Assembly (NCBI GenBank): GCA_905216095.1
Contig: CAJMSQ010000021.1
Location: 1-38,382 of the forward strand
Direction: 5' to 3'
Length of the DNA stretch: 38,382 bases
DNA from: an uncultured bacterium
GTDB taxonomy: Bacteria > Bacteroidota > Bacteroidia > Bacteroidales > Bacteroidaceae
The translations under genes were made by a program, and so were the position numbers. The notes beneath the pieces are model-generated. The model ran no database searches. It was given only the letters and a program-made list of their open reading frames with translations, and was not told the DNA's origin. This document shows positions 1 through 7,560 of the stretch, piece after piece; within the stretch, counting starts at the first letter, position 1, and every line of letters starts with the position of its first letter.

Positions 1-152
1 TATGGGAAAAACTACATGGCTTATAGGAAAAACTACAAGCCATGTAGGCGGAATTACATGGCTTGTAGTTTTGTCCGTCCCTGCATGTAGCGTTTCGTAC
101 ATGGCATGTAGGCGGCCCGAAAAAGTGCAGAAAAGTTAAAAATGTTAATGTC
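1..152 (+). repeat. Element copy A (left part outside window): 21-bp palindrome array plus tail
   Basis: Five 15-bp palindromic units start at 12, 33, 54, 76 and 97, a 21-bp register with one 22-bp step. The best ones read CTACATGGCTTATAG, CTACAAGCCATGTAG, TTACATGGCTTGTAG and GTACATGGCATGTAG; the unit at 76 keeps only its right half. After a 23-nt gap comes the 18-nt tail GTTAAAAATGTTAATGTC at 135-152. The same array and tail occur in copies B, C and D, so the promoter and hairpin part of this copy, if present, lies left of the window. The convergent amidase gene ends 72 bp beyond the tail, so this copy does not precede a same-strand gene inside the window. No convincing reading frame crosses it. 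Confidence 0.8.
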
Positions 153-224
153 AGAGGCGCACAAAAGGCTGTCTCAACCCCGTAGGCGCACAAAAGCCGC
201 TGCGCGGCCCCGACCCGCCACCGC

Positions 225-983
225 TCAGAAGTCCATGTCGAAGTCGTCGGCGTCGGCCAGTACGGGAAACTTGGCGCGGAAGCGGCGCAGGGCCTCAAGG
301 TCGGGCTCGAACACCTGTGCCCCGTGCCCGCAGCCGAGGTCCGCCACCGTCCGCCCGTAGGCGTCGATGGCCGCCGAACCGCCGTCGTAACGGCAGACGG
401 GGTCTTCGCCCGTACGGTTTACGCCACAGACATAACATTGGTTCTCGATGGCGCGCGCACGCAGCAGCACGTCCCACGCCGCCCGCCGCGAGGCCGGCCA
501 GGATGCCACGTAAAGGGCTACGTCGTAGTCGCCCCTGTTGCGCGAGAACACGGGAAAACGCAGGTCGTAGCACGTGAGCAGCAGCAGGCGCAAGCCGCCG
601 GCGCGGACCACCGTGCGGCGCCGTCCGGGAACGTAGTGCGCCGGTTCTCCGCCGTATCCGAAGAGGTGGCGCTTGTCGTAAAAGTCGCACCGGCCGTCGG
701 GATGCACGAAGTAGAAGCGGTTGCGGAAACCGCCGTCCACGGGCGCGGCCAGCGAACCGGCCACGCAGCAGTTCCGCCCGCGGGCCTCGGCGTGCATCCA
801 TGCCAGGGCCTCGGCCGAAGCCGCCGCGGTGGCCGCGTCGGGCGCGGTGTCGAATCCCGTGGCCCACATTTCGGGCAGCACATACAGGTCGGCCGGGTGT
901 TCCTCCATCAACTTGCGCGCCGCTTCGACGTTGGCCGCGACGTCTTTCCAGCGGATATCGGTCTGTAACAGGGCTATTCTCAT
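225..983 (-). CDS. Nitrilase-superfamily amidase (omega-amidase / YafV-like)
   Basis: This 252-residue cytoplasmic protein belongs to the carbon-nitrogen hydrolase superfamily. The Glu-Lys-Cys triad is visible: E38 in 'VLPEMWATGF', K104 in 'FYDKRHLFGYGGE' and C138 in 'LLLTCYDLRFPVF'. The triad spacing, the length and the 'LRFPVF' context fit the YafV/Nit2 omega-amidase branch, which deamidates alpha-ketoglutaramate or alpha-ketosuccinamate; the exact substrate is inferred. The start at 983 gives 'MRIALLQTDI', the usual beta-strand opening of the family, and lies about 20 bp downstream of a minus-strand -7 box at 1007-1014. An in-frame ATG at 1118 would run through the divergent promoter region and add an atypical N-terminus. 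It is divergent from rsmG with only 79 bp between starts. Confidence 0.88.
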   Translation of the reverse strand: MRIALLQTDIRWKDVAANVEAARKLMEEHPADLYVLPEMWATGFDTAPDAATAAASAEALAWMHAEARGRNCCVAGSLAAPVDGGFRNRFYFVHPDGRCDFYDKRHLFGYGGEPAHYVPGRRRTVVRAGGLRLLLLTCYDLRFPVFSRNRGDYDVALYVASWPASRRAAWDVLLRARAIENQCYVCGVNRTGEDPVCRYDGGSAAIDAYGRTVADLGCGHGAQVFEPDLEALRRFRAKFPVLADADDFDMDF

Positions 984-1006
984 TGCTTTTCGTATAGGTG
1001 GATGGA

Positions 1007-1035
1007 CAAAGATACTGCTTTTTTCCGTATCTTTG
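1007..1035. promoter_or_regulatory. Back-to-back Bacteroidota -7 boxes for the divergent amidase and rsmG genes
   Basis: CAAAGATA at 1007-1014 is TATCTTTG on the minus strand and TATCTTTG lies at 1028-1035 on the plus strand. Both match the TAnnTTTG consensus and point away from each other toward genes starting at 983 and 1063. Neither has an obvious TTTG box at the usual distance. The two polymerase footprints would overlap. Confidence 0.6.
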
Positions 1036-1062
1036 CGGCCAAAAGGACCAATAAACCCACGC

Positions 1063-1704
1063 ATGGAAGAACTCATCCCTACGGTGCAGACCGTTTTCGA
1101 CCACTTTCCCGAACTCACGCCCGAGCAGCGCGAACGCTTCGTGGCGCTCGACGCGCTCTACCGCGACTGGAACGCGAAAATCAACGTCATCTCGCGCAAG
1201 GACATCGACAATCTGTACACCCACCACGTGCTCCACTCGCTCGGCATCGCCAAGGCGGTGCGCTTCCGCCCCGGCACCGAACTCATGGACGTGGGCACGG
1301 GCGGCGGTTTCCCGGGCATACCGCTGGCCATCCTCTTCCCGGAATGCCGTTTCCACCTGGTGGACAGCATCGGCAAGAAGATACGCGTGGCCAACGCCGT
1401 CATCGAGGCCCTCGGGCTGCAGAACGTGACGGCGGTCCACCGCAACGTGATGGAGGAAAAGGGGAAATTCGACTTTATCCTGTCACGCGGCGTCATGGAC
1501 ATCTCCGAACTGGCGCGCCTGGTCCGCAAGAACGTGCACCACACGCAGCGCAACTCGCTGCCGAACGGCATCATCTGCCTGAAAGGCGGCGACCTGCAGC
1601 ACGAACTGCGGCCCTTCCGCCACTCGTGCGACGTGTGGGACCTCGCGGACTACTTCAAGGACGAATTTTTCAAGACCAAAAAGGTGGTATATGTATCCAT
1701 CTGA
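1063..1704 (+). CDS. rsmG: 16S rRNA (guanine-N7)-methyltransferase RsmG
   Basis: This 213-residue protein is the GidB/RsmG methyltransferase, which puts the m7G527 mark (E. coli numbering) on 16S rRNA using S-adenosylmethionine. The N-terminal helix region 'YRDWNAKINVISRKDIDNLYTHHVLHSL' (about 33-60) is a family signature. The SAM-binding loop is 'DVGTGGGFPGIPLAI' from D76, followed by the acidic strand end 'HLVDSIGKK' (D101). Length matches the family. The ATG at 1063 sits 27 bp after the -7 box at 1028-1035; upstream in-frame starts would overlap the divergent gene. The metallo-hydrolase gene follows after 20 bp, so the two are probably co-transcribed. Loss of RsmG is known in other bacteria to give low-level streptomycin resistance. 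Confidence 0.93.
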   Translation: MEELIPTVQTVFDHFPELTPEQRERFVALDALYRDWNAKINVISRKDIDNLYTHHVLHSLGIAKAVRFRPGTELMDVGTGGGFPGIPLAILFPECRFHLVDSIGKKIRVANAVIEALGLQNVTAVHRNVMEEKGKFDFILSRGVMDISELARLVRKNVHHTQRNSLPNGIICLKGGDLQHELRPFRHSCDVWDLADYFKDEFFKTKKVVYVSI

Positions 1705-1724
1705 ACCCTAAGACCCTGACAGCC

Positions 1725-2369
1725 ATGCTCAACATACAACGTTTCGTTTTCAATATGGTGGAAGAGAACACCTACATCCTGTGGGACGACACGCTCGAGG
1801 CCGTCATCGTGGACTGCGGCGCCTTCCGCGACGAGGAACGCAAGGCCCTGGCGGACTTCATCGCAGACAAAGGGCTGACGGTGCGCCACCTGCTGCAGAC
1901 GCACGGGCACTTCGACCACATCTTCGGGGCGGATTTCGTCTGCCGCACCTACGGCACGGGACCGGAAATGGCGGCCGCCGAACAGGAGAACTATGAACTG
2001 GCGGCCGAACGGATGCGGATGTTCATGCACCGCGCACTCCCGCTCGAACTGCCGCCCGTGGCGCGCTACTTCCACGCGGGCGACACCGTCGGCTTCGGGC
2101 ATCACACGCTCGAGGTGCTGGCCACACCCGGCCACACGCCCGGCGGCATCTGCTTCTACTGCAAGGACGAGGGCGTACTGCTGAGCGGCGACAGCCTGTT
2201 CCGCTACTCCATCGGCCGTTGCGACCTGCCCGGCGGCGACGAGCGCCTGCTCATCGACACCATCAGGGAGAACGTGATGACGCTGCCCGACGACGTGACG
2301 GTTCTGCCGGGCCACGGCGGCGCCACGACCGTGGGCGAAGAGCGCAACGGCAATCCCTACCTGCGCTGA
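1725..2369 (+). CDS. Metallo-beta-lactamase-fold hydrolase (glyoxalase II-like)
   Basis: This 214-residue protein is a small cytoplasmic MBL-fold hydrolase. The metal motif THxHxDH is complete as 'THGHFDH' (H60, H62, D64, H65). The remaining ligands are in 'GHTPGGICFY', 'LLSGDSLF' and 'VLPGHGGATTVGEER'. The arrangement fits the YcbL/glyoxalase II-like subgroup, which hydrolyses thioesters such as hydroxyacylglutathione. Bacteroidales generally lack glutathione, so the real substrate may be another thiol ester; that is inference. The start 'MLNIQRFVFNMVEENTYIL' matches the family's usual first strand. It lies 20 bp after rsmG on the same strand and is probably second in that operon; a strong hairpin at 2429-2464 follows. 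Confidence 0.88.
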   Translation: MLNIQRFVFNMVEENTYILWDDTLEAVIVDCGAFRDEERKALADFIADKGLTVRHLLQTHGHFDHIFGADFVCRTYGTGPEMAAAEQENYELAAERMRMFMHRALPLELPPVARYFHAGDTVGFGHHTLEVLATPGHTPGGICFYCKDEGVLLSGDSLFRYSIGRCDLPGGDERLLIDTIRENVMTLPDDVTVLPGHGGATTVGEERNGNPYLR

Positions 2370-2428
2370 AGCCTTATACTTTCATCCATAAGCCTTATAC
2401 CTTGATATATATAGGCCGGAAACAAGAT

Positions 2429-2464
2429 GCGTCCCCGTTCCGCGGAAATCCGGAACGGGGACGC
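2429..2464. terminator. Hairpin between convergent genes, probable bidirectional terminator
   Basis: A perfect 14-bp stem pairs 2429-2442 with 2451-2464 around an 8-nt loop (stem GCGTCCCCGTTCCG). It lies between the convergent MBL hydrolase and peptidase genes. There is no proper T run on either side, so factor-independent termination is uncertain. The rest of the 159-bp gap shows only a short imperfect direct repeat (AAGCCTTATAC, near 2371 and 2391). Confidence 0.55.
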
Positions 2465-2528
2465 TCGTGTGTTTATCCCTGAAAATATTACGCGTGCCCG
2501 CACAGAAGGCCGTGCACGCCCGGCTGAC

Positions 2529-4541
2529 TTATTCGTTCACGTCGGGCAGGGTGGAATAGTCGCGGCTGTAGCGCAACATCTGCGCGTCATAGCTTTCGCC
2601 ATAAGCCACCTGCACGTCCGTGATGCGGCCTTCGGCGTCGCGGACGGCGGTGTAGACGGGATTGATGAAGCCCTTGTAGGGCGAAAGCCGCAGCCGCTCG
2701 TAACGGGCCAGCACCTCCTTGTGCAAAGCCGGGTCCACGTTCACGGCATAAGCCTCGACCAGCGCGCGGGCCGCGTCATAGTCGCCCTCGCTCTTTATCC
2801 TCTGAATCTCGGCCAGCAGCTTTCCGAAGAGGGTGCGCAGGGCCGCGTAGTCGTTGATGCGCACATAGGTTTTCCCCTTGCGCTTCACCATCTCCACGGC
2901 CTTGTCCTGCCGGCCCTTTTCGTAGACCCAGCGCGCGATGAGCGCACGGTTGCGCATGTGCGCCTCCTCGATGGTCATGCCGGGCTTGATACGTACGAGC
3001 TGCGTCATGAGGCCGTTCATCATGTAGGTGTAGTATTGCGACTTGTAGGCCTCGAGGTCGGGCGTCAGTCCCAGTTCCACGAGCTTCGGGTCGGCAATGT
3101 AGTACAAGCCGAACAGGTCTGCGCGCGCCTCCTCTATGGTCGAGCCGTAGGACTTCAGCGTATCGGGGTCGGTGCCGGGGAGCAGGCGTCCCGAACCGTG
3201 GCCCAGGCACTCGTGCAGGTCGGTGTGTAGGTCGTCGCAGGCATCCCCGTAGCGCGAGATGAGGGCGCGCGTCGCGTCGTCGATGACAAATTCGCGGTCC
3301 ATGCCGTTGCCGTGTGCCGCACGTGCGTAGGCGGCGGTCAGGTTACCTATGGTGACGCTCTTCGAGCCGTACTCGCGGCGCACCCAGTCGGAGTTGGGCA
3401 GGTTGATGCCTATGGCCGTCGAGGGATACAGGTCGCCCGCGAGGATGGCCGCGGTAATGACTTTGGCCGAGATGCCTTTGCACTCCTCCTTCTTGAAGCG
3501 CGCGTCCACGGGCGAGTTATCCTCGAACCACTGGGCGGCGGCCGAGAGTTTCTCGGTGCGGCGTGTGGCTTCCGTGTCCTTGAAGTTCACGATGCTCTCC
3601 CACGAGGCCTTCATGCCGAGCGGGTCGCCATAGCTCTCGGTGAAGCCGCAAACGAAGTCCACACAGCTTTCCGTGTCCTTCAGCCAGTGTATGCTGTAAT
3701 TGTCGAAGGTGCGCAAATCGCCCGTACGGTAGAACTCGACAAGGCGGTCCAGCACAGTCTGCTGCGCGGGCGTGCAGGCAAAGGGCCGCGCCTGCTCGAG
3801 ACAGGCCACGATGCGCTCGATGGCGGGCGAGTACATGCCGCCCACGCGCCACACGCGCTCTGCCAGGTTGCCGAACTCGTCGCGTACGAGCCGGCTGTTC
3901 ATGCCTGTCATGACGGGACGGGGGTCTGCCGCCGGCTTCCTCTCCATATAGAATTGCTCGGCCTCGGCCTGCGTGATGCCGGGTGCGTAATAGTTGGCGG
4001 CAGAGGTGAGGACAAGGTCATCGCCGGCCTTCTGGTTGGTGCGCATGGGCATGACCGAGGGGTCGAAGATGACGGGAAAAATTTCTTCGTCGAGGGTATA
4101 ATCCAGTTCCCTGAGGGTAGCGCGCAGCCACGCCTCGCTAAATCCGGGTACGAACTTCTCGCTGCCGTAATGATGGTGGATGCCGGACGAGAACCATACG
4201 CGCTTGAGGTACTCGGTCAGGGCCAGGAAGTCCTTCGAGCCGCGGTCGCCCGCATAGCGCGTATATACGTTCTCGAGCATACGGCGTATGCGCAGGTTGT
4301 AGCGTCCGTTCTGGTCGAACAGGATGTCCCGTCCCTGCAGTGCGGCTTCCTGGAGATAATAGATGAATGTCTTTTCGCGCAGCGACAGTTGTTCGAAGCC
4401 CTCCACGCGGTAGCGGAGCATCTGGATGTCGGCAAACTGTTCGTCGGCGTACTCGAAGGCGCCGGTCTGTGCCGTGGCCTTGTCGGCCGCGCCCATGGCA
4501 GCGGCGGCGGTCAGCATGGTAGTCACGATTTTTGTCTTCAT
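2529..4541 (-). CDS. Dipeptidyl peptidase III (M49 zinc metallopeptidase), exported
   Basis: This 670-residue protein is an M49 peptidase that removes dipeptides from peptide N-termini. The zinc motif HExxGH is present as 'HECLGHGSGR' (H443, E444, H448) and the second motif, which supplies the third ligand, is 'EEARAD' (E470-D475; E471 is the likely ligand). The HECLGH/EEARAD pair is the form known from Bacteroides DPP III. Unlike cytosolic homologues it starts with an export signal, 'MKTKIVTTMLTAAAAMGAADKATAQ', so it probably acts in the periplasm. The start at 4541 puts this signal first; a longer in-frame start at 4673 would run across the promoter at 4604-4611. The gene stands alone, 158 bp downstream of element copy B in the same orientation. 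A role in peptide nutrition is inferred. Confidence 0.93.
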   Translation of the reverse strand: MKTKIVTTMLTAAAAMGAADKATAQTGAFEYADEQFADIQMLRYRVEGFEQLSLREKTFIYYLQEAALQGRDILFDQNGRYNLRIRRMLENVYTRYAGDRGSKDFLALTEYLKRVWFSSGIHHHYGSEKFVPGFSEAWLRATLRELDYTLDEEIFPVIFDPSVMPMRTNQKAGDDLVLTSAANYYAPGITQAEAEQFYMERKPAADPRPVMTGMNSRLVRDEFGNLAERVWRVGGMYSPAIERIVACLEQARPFACTPAQQTVLDRLVEFYRTGDLRTFDNYSIHWLKDTESCVDFVCGFTESYGDPLGMKASWESIVNFKDTEATRRTEKLSAAAQWFEDNSPVDARFKKEECKGISAKVITAAILAGDLYPSTAIGINLPNSDWVRREYGSKSVTIGNLTAAYARAAHGNGMDREFVIDDATRALISRYGDACDDLHTDLHECLGHGSGRLLPGTDPDTLKSYGSTIEEARADLFGLYYIADPKLVELGLTPDLEAYKSQYYTYMMNGLMTQLVRIKPGMTIEEAHMRNRALIARWVYEKGRQDKAVEMVKRKGKTYVRINDYAALRTLFGKLLAEIQRIKSEGDYDAARALVEAYAVNVDPALHKEVLARYERLRLSPYKGFINPVYTAVRDAEGRITDVQVAYGESYDAQMLRYSRDYSTLPDVNE

Positions 4542-4603
4542 ACGTTTGTTTTGATAGGGGATGAATGGCGCGCGACTCCGCGATGCGGAAGACGGACGCC
4601 CTG

Positions 4604-4611
4604 CAAAGTTA
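4604..4611 (-). promoter_or_regulatory. -7 box of the dipeptidyl peptidase III gene
   Basis: The minus strand reads TAACTTTG here, matching TAnnTTTG, followed by GCAGG. It predicts a leader of roughly 55-60 nt before the ATG at 4541. No clear -33 box is seen. The gene therefore has its own promoter, separate from the one inside element copy B. Confidence 0.6.
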
Positions 4612-4699
4612 CGAAAAATGCGGCGGATGCGCAACCGCCAAGCCGCCCGCGCGGGCGCAGGCCGCAGCCACAACCCGCCAAGCCGCGGACTGCCGGCAC

Positions 4700-4975
4700 G
4701 ACATTAACATTTTTAACTCCCGTTACCTTAATAAATGTAAACAAAACGGACTTGCGGGTGCGTAGAAGGCATCTACGTGCGCGCGGATGGCTTTCAGGAA
4801 AAACGAAAAGGCATGTAGTTTTTCGCAAGATAGGGACAGTTTTTTCTACATGCACATGTAGTTCGGCCCATAACGGGCTTATTTATACGAAAAAAGGCGG
4901 TACGCGACCGCCTTCCTACATTTCCGTACCACAAAGATACAACATTTTTCGCCCAAAAGCAAGAATTGTTAAAAT
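4700..4975 (-). repeat. Element copy B (276 bp): promoter, hairpin with T run, palindrome array, tail
   Basis: Read on the minus strand. A -33 box CTTG (4960-4963) and -7 box TATCTTTG (4932-4939) are 20 nt apart. An 8-bp stem AAGGCGGT/ACCGCCTT (4907-4914 with 4894-4901, 5-nt loop) runs into six T (4895-4890). After 29 nt come 15-bp units at exact 21-bp steps, starting on the plus strand at 4846, 4825, 4804, 4783 and 4762, with a decayed sixth at 4741. The first is CTACATGTGCATGTAG; the one at 4762 is the still-palindromic GTAGAAGGCATCTAC. A 23-nt gap leads to the 18-nt tail at 4717-4700. The copy lies between two divergent genes and points toward the peptidase gene. Length equals copy D; 70 nt (4791-4860) are identical to it. 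Confidence 0.82.
4894..4914 (-). terminator. Terminator-like hairpin just after the element B promoter
   Basis: On the minus strand an 8-bp stem with a 5-nt loop (CGCGT) is followed by six T residues. It lies about 20 nt after the expected transcription start, so it would end an RNA of roughly 35-45 nt. It corresponds by position to hairpins at 10664-10684 and 30167-30181. Confidence 0.6.
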
Positions 4976-5030
4976 GGCCCGCGGCCGCAAAAAACCGCGA
5001 CAGGGAAAATGACAAAAACTGCGTTTTTAA

Positions 5031-5062
5031 TTTGCCACGGCACTCGCCTTTGTGTATCTTTG
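5031..5062 (+). promoter_or_regulatory. Promoter of the small-protein / ygiQ operon
   Basis: TTTG at 5031-5034 and TATCTTTG at 5055-5062 are separated by 20 nt, an excellent Bacteroidota vegetative promoter. The leader to the ATG at 5097 would be about 30 nt and is A+T-rich. Confidence 0.75.
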
Positions 5063-5096
5063 CGCATAAATACACACACATATAATATATAGCGAA

Positions 5097-5411
5097 ATGT
5101 ACGACATACAGCTAAACGCCACCGGCACGCGCCATCTTGAGATTTCCGAGGAGAACCTCCGGACCATCCGCAAATACAGCCTCCTGAACGGGCTGGTAGA
5201 CTCGACAGGATACGTCACCGAGGCCGTTCTCGACAAGCTGAAACTGAACATCCGCTCGCTCATCGCGCACTCCGCCGAAGATACGAAGGACTTGCTCGAC
5301 CTCTGCATCGACGTCATCTATCACGACAAGATGAAGGCCTACGGACTGCGCAACCTCATCGCCGCCTACGAGGAGTGGAGCGCGCGACAGGAAAACACGG
5401 ACGAGGCGTGA
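5097..5411 (+). CDS. Small protein of unknown function, coupled to ygiQ
   Basis: This 104-residue acidic, mostly helical protein ('MYDIQLNATGTRHLEISEENLRTIRKYSLLNGLVDSTGYV...') is not a family I can name. It has no signal peptide, membrane segment or cysteine cluster. The central part 'DSTGYVTEAVLDKLKLNIRSLIAHSAEDTKDLLDLCIDVIYHDKMKAYGLRNLIAAYEEW' looks like three or four amphipathic helices. It is first in its operon behind a strong promoter (5031-5062), and its TGA at 5409-5411 overlaps the GTG start of ygiQ at 5408. That overlap suggests translational coupling and perhaps a joint role, but function is open. Coding status is supported by the promoter, the start position and high third-position G+C. 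Confidence 0.8.
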   Translation: MYDIQLNATGTRHLEISEENLRTIRKYSLLNGLVDSTGYVTEAVLDKLKLNIRSLIAHSAEDTKDLLDLCIDVIYHDKMKAYGLRNLIAAYEEWSARQENTDEA

Positions 5412-7474
5412 GCGCGACGGAGCGGAGACTGACGGACTGGTTGCCCGTCACACGGCGCGAAATGGAACTGCGCGGGTGGGAACAGGCCGACGTGGTGCTG
5501 TTCTCGGCCGACGCCTACGTGGACCATCCCTCGTTCGGGGCGGCGGTCATCGGCCGCCTGCTCGAGGCGGAAGGCTACCGCGTGTGCATCGTGCCGCAGC
5601 CCGACTGGCACGGCGACTACCGCGACTTCCGGAAAATGGGGCGGCCGCGACTTTTCTTCGGCATAGCGCCGGGTTGCATGGACTCGATGGTGAACAAGTA
5701 CACGGCCAACCGCCGCCTGCGCTCGGAAGACGCTTACAGCCCCGACGGACGGCACGACTTGCGCCCGGAATATCCGACGGTGGTCTACACTCGTATCCTC
5801 AAGTCGCTCTTCCCCGACGTTCCCGTGGTGCTCGGCGGCATCGAGGCCTCGCTGCGGCGGCTCACACACTATGACTACTGGCAGGAACGGCTGCGCAAGT
5901 GCATCTTGTGCGACAGCGGTGCCGACCTGATAGTATACGGCATGGGGGAACTGCCCATGACGGACCTCTGCCGCCTGTTGGAAGACAAACTGTTGCACGG
6001 ACGGGAAGACCGGTATGCCACGGCGGAGGAGTTCCGCAGCCTGTTGCGGAAATTTCCCGTGCGGCAGACGGTGACACTCGAGAGGAAAGAGGACATCCCC
6101 GGCGGGATACGCGAGGACGACATCGTGCTGCACCCGCACGAGAGGTGCCTGGACGACCCGAAATGTCAGGCCGAAAATTTCCGGCACATCGAAGAGGAGA
6201 GCAACCGCCTCACGCCGCAGCGCATCCTGCAGGCCGTGGACGGGAAGTTCGCCGTGGTGGCACCGCCCTACCCGCCCATGAGCACGGAACAGGTGGACCG
6301 CTCGTTCGACCTGCCTTATACGCGCCTGCCCCACCCTAAATACAACGGCAAACGCATACCTGCCTACGAGATGATCAAGTTCTCGGTGTGCCTGCACCGC
6401 GGCTGCTTCGGCGGATGTGCCTTCTGCACCATCTCGGCCCACCAGGGAAAATTCATCATGAGCCGCTCGCGCGAAAGCATCCTGCGCGAGGTGGAACACA
6501 TCACGCGGATGCCGGACTTCAAAGGCTATCTTTCGGACCTCGGAGGGCCTTCCGCCAACATGTATGCCATGCGCGGCAAGGACGAGACCCTGTGCCGTCG
6601 CTGCCGACGGCCTTCCTGCATCCACCCGGCCGTATGTCCGAACCTCAACGCCGACCACAGGCCCGCGCTGGAGATATACAGGGCGGTCGATGCCCTGCCC
6701 GGCGTGAAGAAAAGCTTCATCGGGAGCGGCGTACGCTACGACTTGCTGCTCCATGAATACAAGGACGAGAAACTGCGCCGCGCGGCACGCGAATATACCC
6801 GCGAGCTGATTCTGCACCACGTGTCGGGCCGGCTGAAGGTAGCCCCCGAACATACGGCCGACAACGTGCTCCGCCTGATGCGGAAGCCGTCTTTCAGCCT
6901 GTTCCACGAATTCAAGCGTGTCTTCGACCGCATCAACCGGGAAGCGGGCCTCAACCAGCAGCTCATCCCTTACTTCATCTCCTCACACCCCGGCTGCCAC
7001 GCCGAGGACATGGCCGAACTGGCCGCACAGACCAAGGACCTGGACTTCCGTCTGGAGCAGGTACAGGACTTCACGCCCACGCCGATGACCGTGGCCACCG
7101 AGGCATGGTGCACGGGATACCATCCCTACACGCTCGAAAAGGTGTTCTCGGCCAAGACCCCGGCCGAAAAGTTGCGCCAGCGCATGTTCTTCTTCTGGTA
7201 CAAGCCCGAAGAGCGGCCGAGAATCATGGCCGAACTGCGGCGCATGGGCAGGGAGGACCTCATGGAAAAGTTGTACGGACACGCGGAAGCACGGCCGGCG
7301 GCACGGAATGCCCGGAACGGTGAACGTACCCCGCAGGCCGGCGGAAGACAACACGGGACAGGACGGAACACCACGGGACACCGCGACACGTTTCACGGAC
7401 AGAAGGGGACTTTCAACGGACAGAAGGGAGCGCAGGCCGCTTCCGCGCCTGTCCGGAAGCGGAATAAACGCTGA
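5408..7474 (+). CDS. YgiQ-family radical SAM protein
   Basis: This 688-residue protein belongs to the YgiQ family. It has an N-terminal DUF3362-family-type region ('RLTDWLPVTRREMELRGW...DAYVDHPSFGAAVIGRLLE') followed by a radical-SAM barrel. The 4Fe-4S motif CxxxCxxC is 'CFGGCAFC' (C333, C337, C340). A second cysteine group, 'CRRCRRPSCIHPAVC', lies about 60-75 residues later and may bind another cluster. The family's reaction is not established. The GTG at 5408 gives 'MSATERRLTDWLP', matching how homologues begin, and overlaps the previous stop as GTGA; ATG at 5375 would lie inside the upstream gene. The C-terminal about 55 residues are basic, low-complexity and repetitive ('FHGQKGTFNGQKGA'). 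A strong terminator follows. Confidence 0.9.
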   Translation: MSATERRLTDWLPVTRREMELRGWEQADVVLFSADAYVDHPSFGAAVIGRLLEAEGYRVCIVPQPDWHGDYRDFRKMGRPRLFFGIAPGCMDSMVNKYTANRRLRSEDAYSPDGRHDLRPEYPTVVYTRILKSLFPDVPVVLGGIEASLRRLTHYDYWQERLRKCILCDSGADLIVYGMGELPMTDLCRLLEDKLLHGREDRYATAEEFRSLLRKFPVRQTVTLERKEDIPGGIREDDIVLHPHERCLDDPKCQAENFRHIEEESNRLTPQRILQAVDGKFAVVAPPYPPMSTEQVDRSFDLPYTRLPHPKYNGKRIPAYEMIKFSVCLHRGCFGGCAFCTISAHQGKFIMSRSRESILREVEHITRMPDFKGYLSDLGGPSANMYAMRGKDETLCRRCRRPSCIHPAVCPNLNADHRPALEIYRAVDALPGVKKSFIGSGVRYDLLLHEYKDEKLRRAAREYTRELILHHVSGRLKVAPEHTADNVLRLMRKPSFSLFHEFKRVFDRINREAGLNQQLIPYFISSHPGCHAEDMAELAAQTKDLDFRLEQVQDFTPTPMTVATEAWCTGYHPYTLEKVFSAKTPAEKLRQRMFFFWYKPEERPRIMAELRRMGREDLMEKLYGHAEARPAARNARNGERTPQAGGRQHGTGRNTTGHRDTFHGQKGTFNGQKGAQAASAPVRKRNKR

Positions 7475-7522
7475 CACCGCAGACGTTTCCTTACCCGGAA
7501 CGCACCCGACAGGACTTCACAC

Positions 7523-7560
7523 AAAGGCAGGAATCTCCGGAACGGTTCCTGCCTTTGTTT
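7523..7560. terminator. Terminator after ygiQ, possibly bidirectional
   Basis: A perfect 11-bp stem, AAAGGCAGGAA (7523-7533) with TTCCTGCCTTT (7546-7556), has a 12-nt loop and is followed by TTTGTTT-type sequence. It lies 48 bp after the ygiQ stop. The convergent wzc-like gene ends at 7798. I see no gene or other structure in the rest of the 323-bp gap (7475-7797). Confidence 0.8.

Noticed and set aside
1..152. Array of short repeats as a CRISPR
   Set aside because: The repeated part is a 15-bp palindrome with 6-nt conserved spacers and a 21-bp period, the copies are imperfect, and there are no cas genes. The geometry does not fit CRISPR.
142..360. 72-codon frame starting in the tail of element A
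   Set aside because: Arg/Ala/Ser-rich translation overlapping the amidase gene antisense; the start is in the conserved repeat tail and is not next to a ribosome-binding site.
2427..3230. Long plus-strand reading frames opposite the dipeptidyl peptidase gene (also 3312-5012)
   Set aside because: They are antisense to a gene with clear M49 motifs and arise from G+C-rich codon bias; they show no protein-like motifs.
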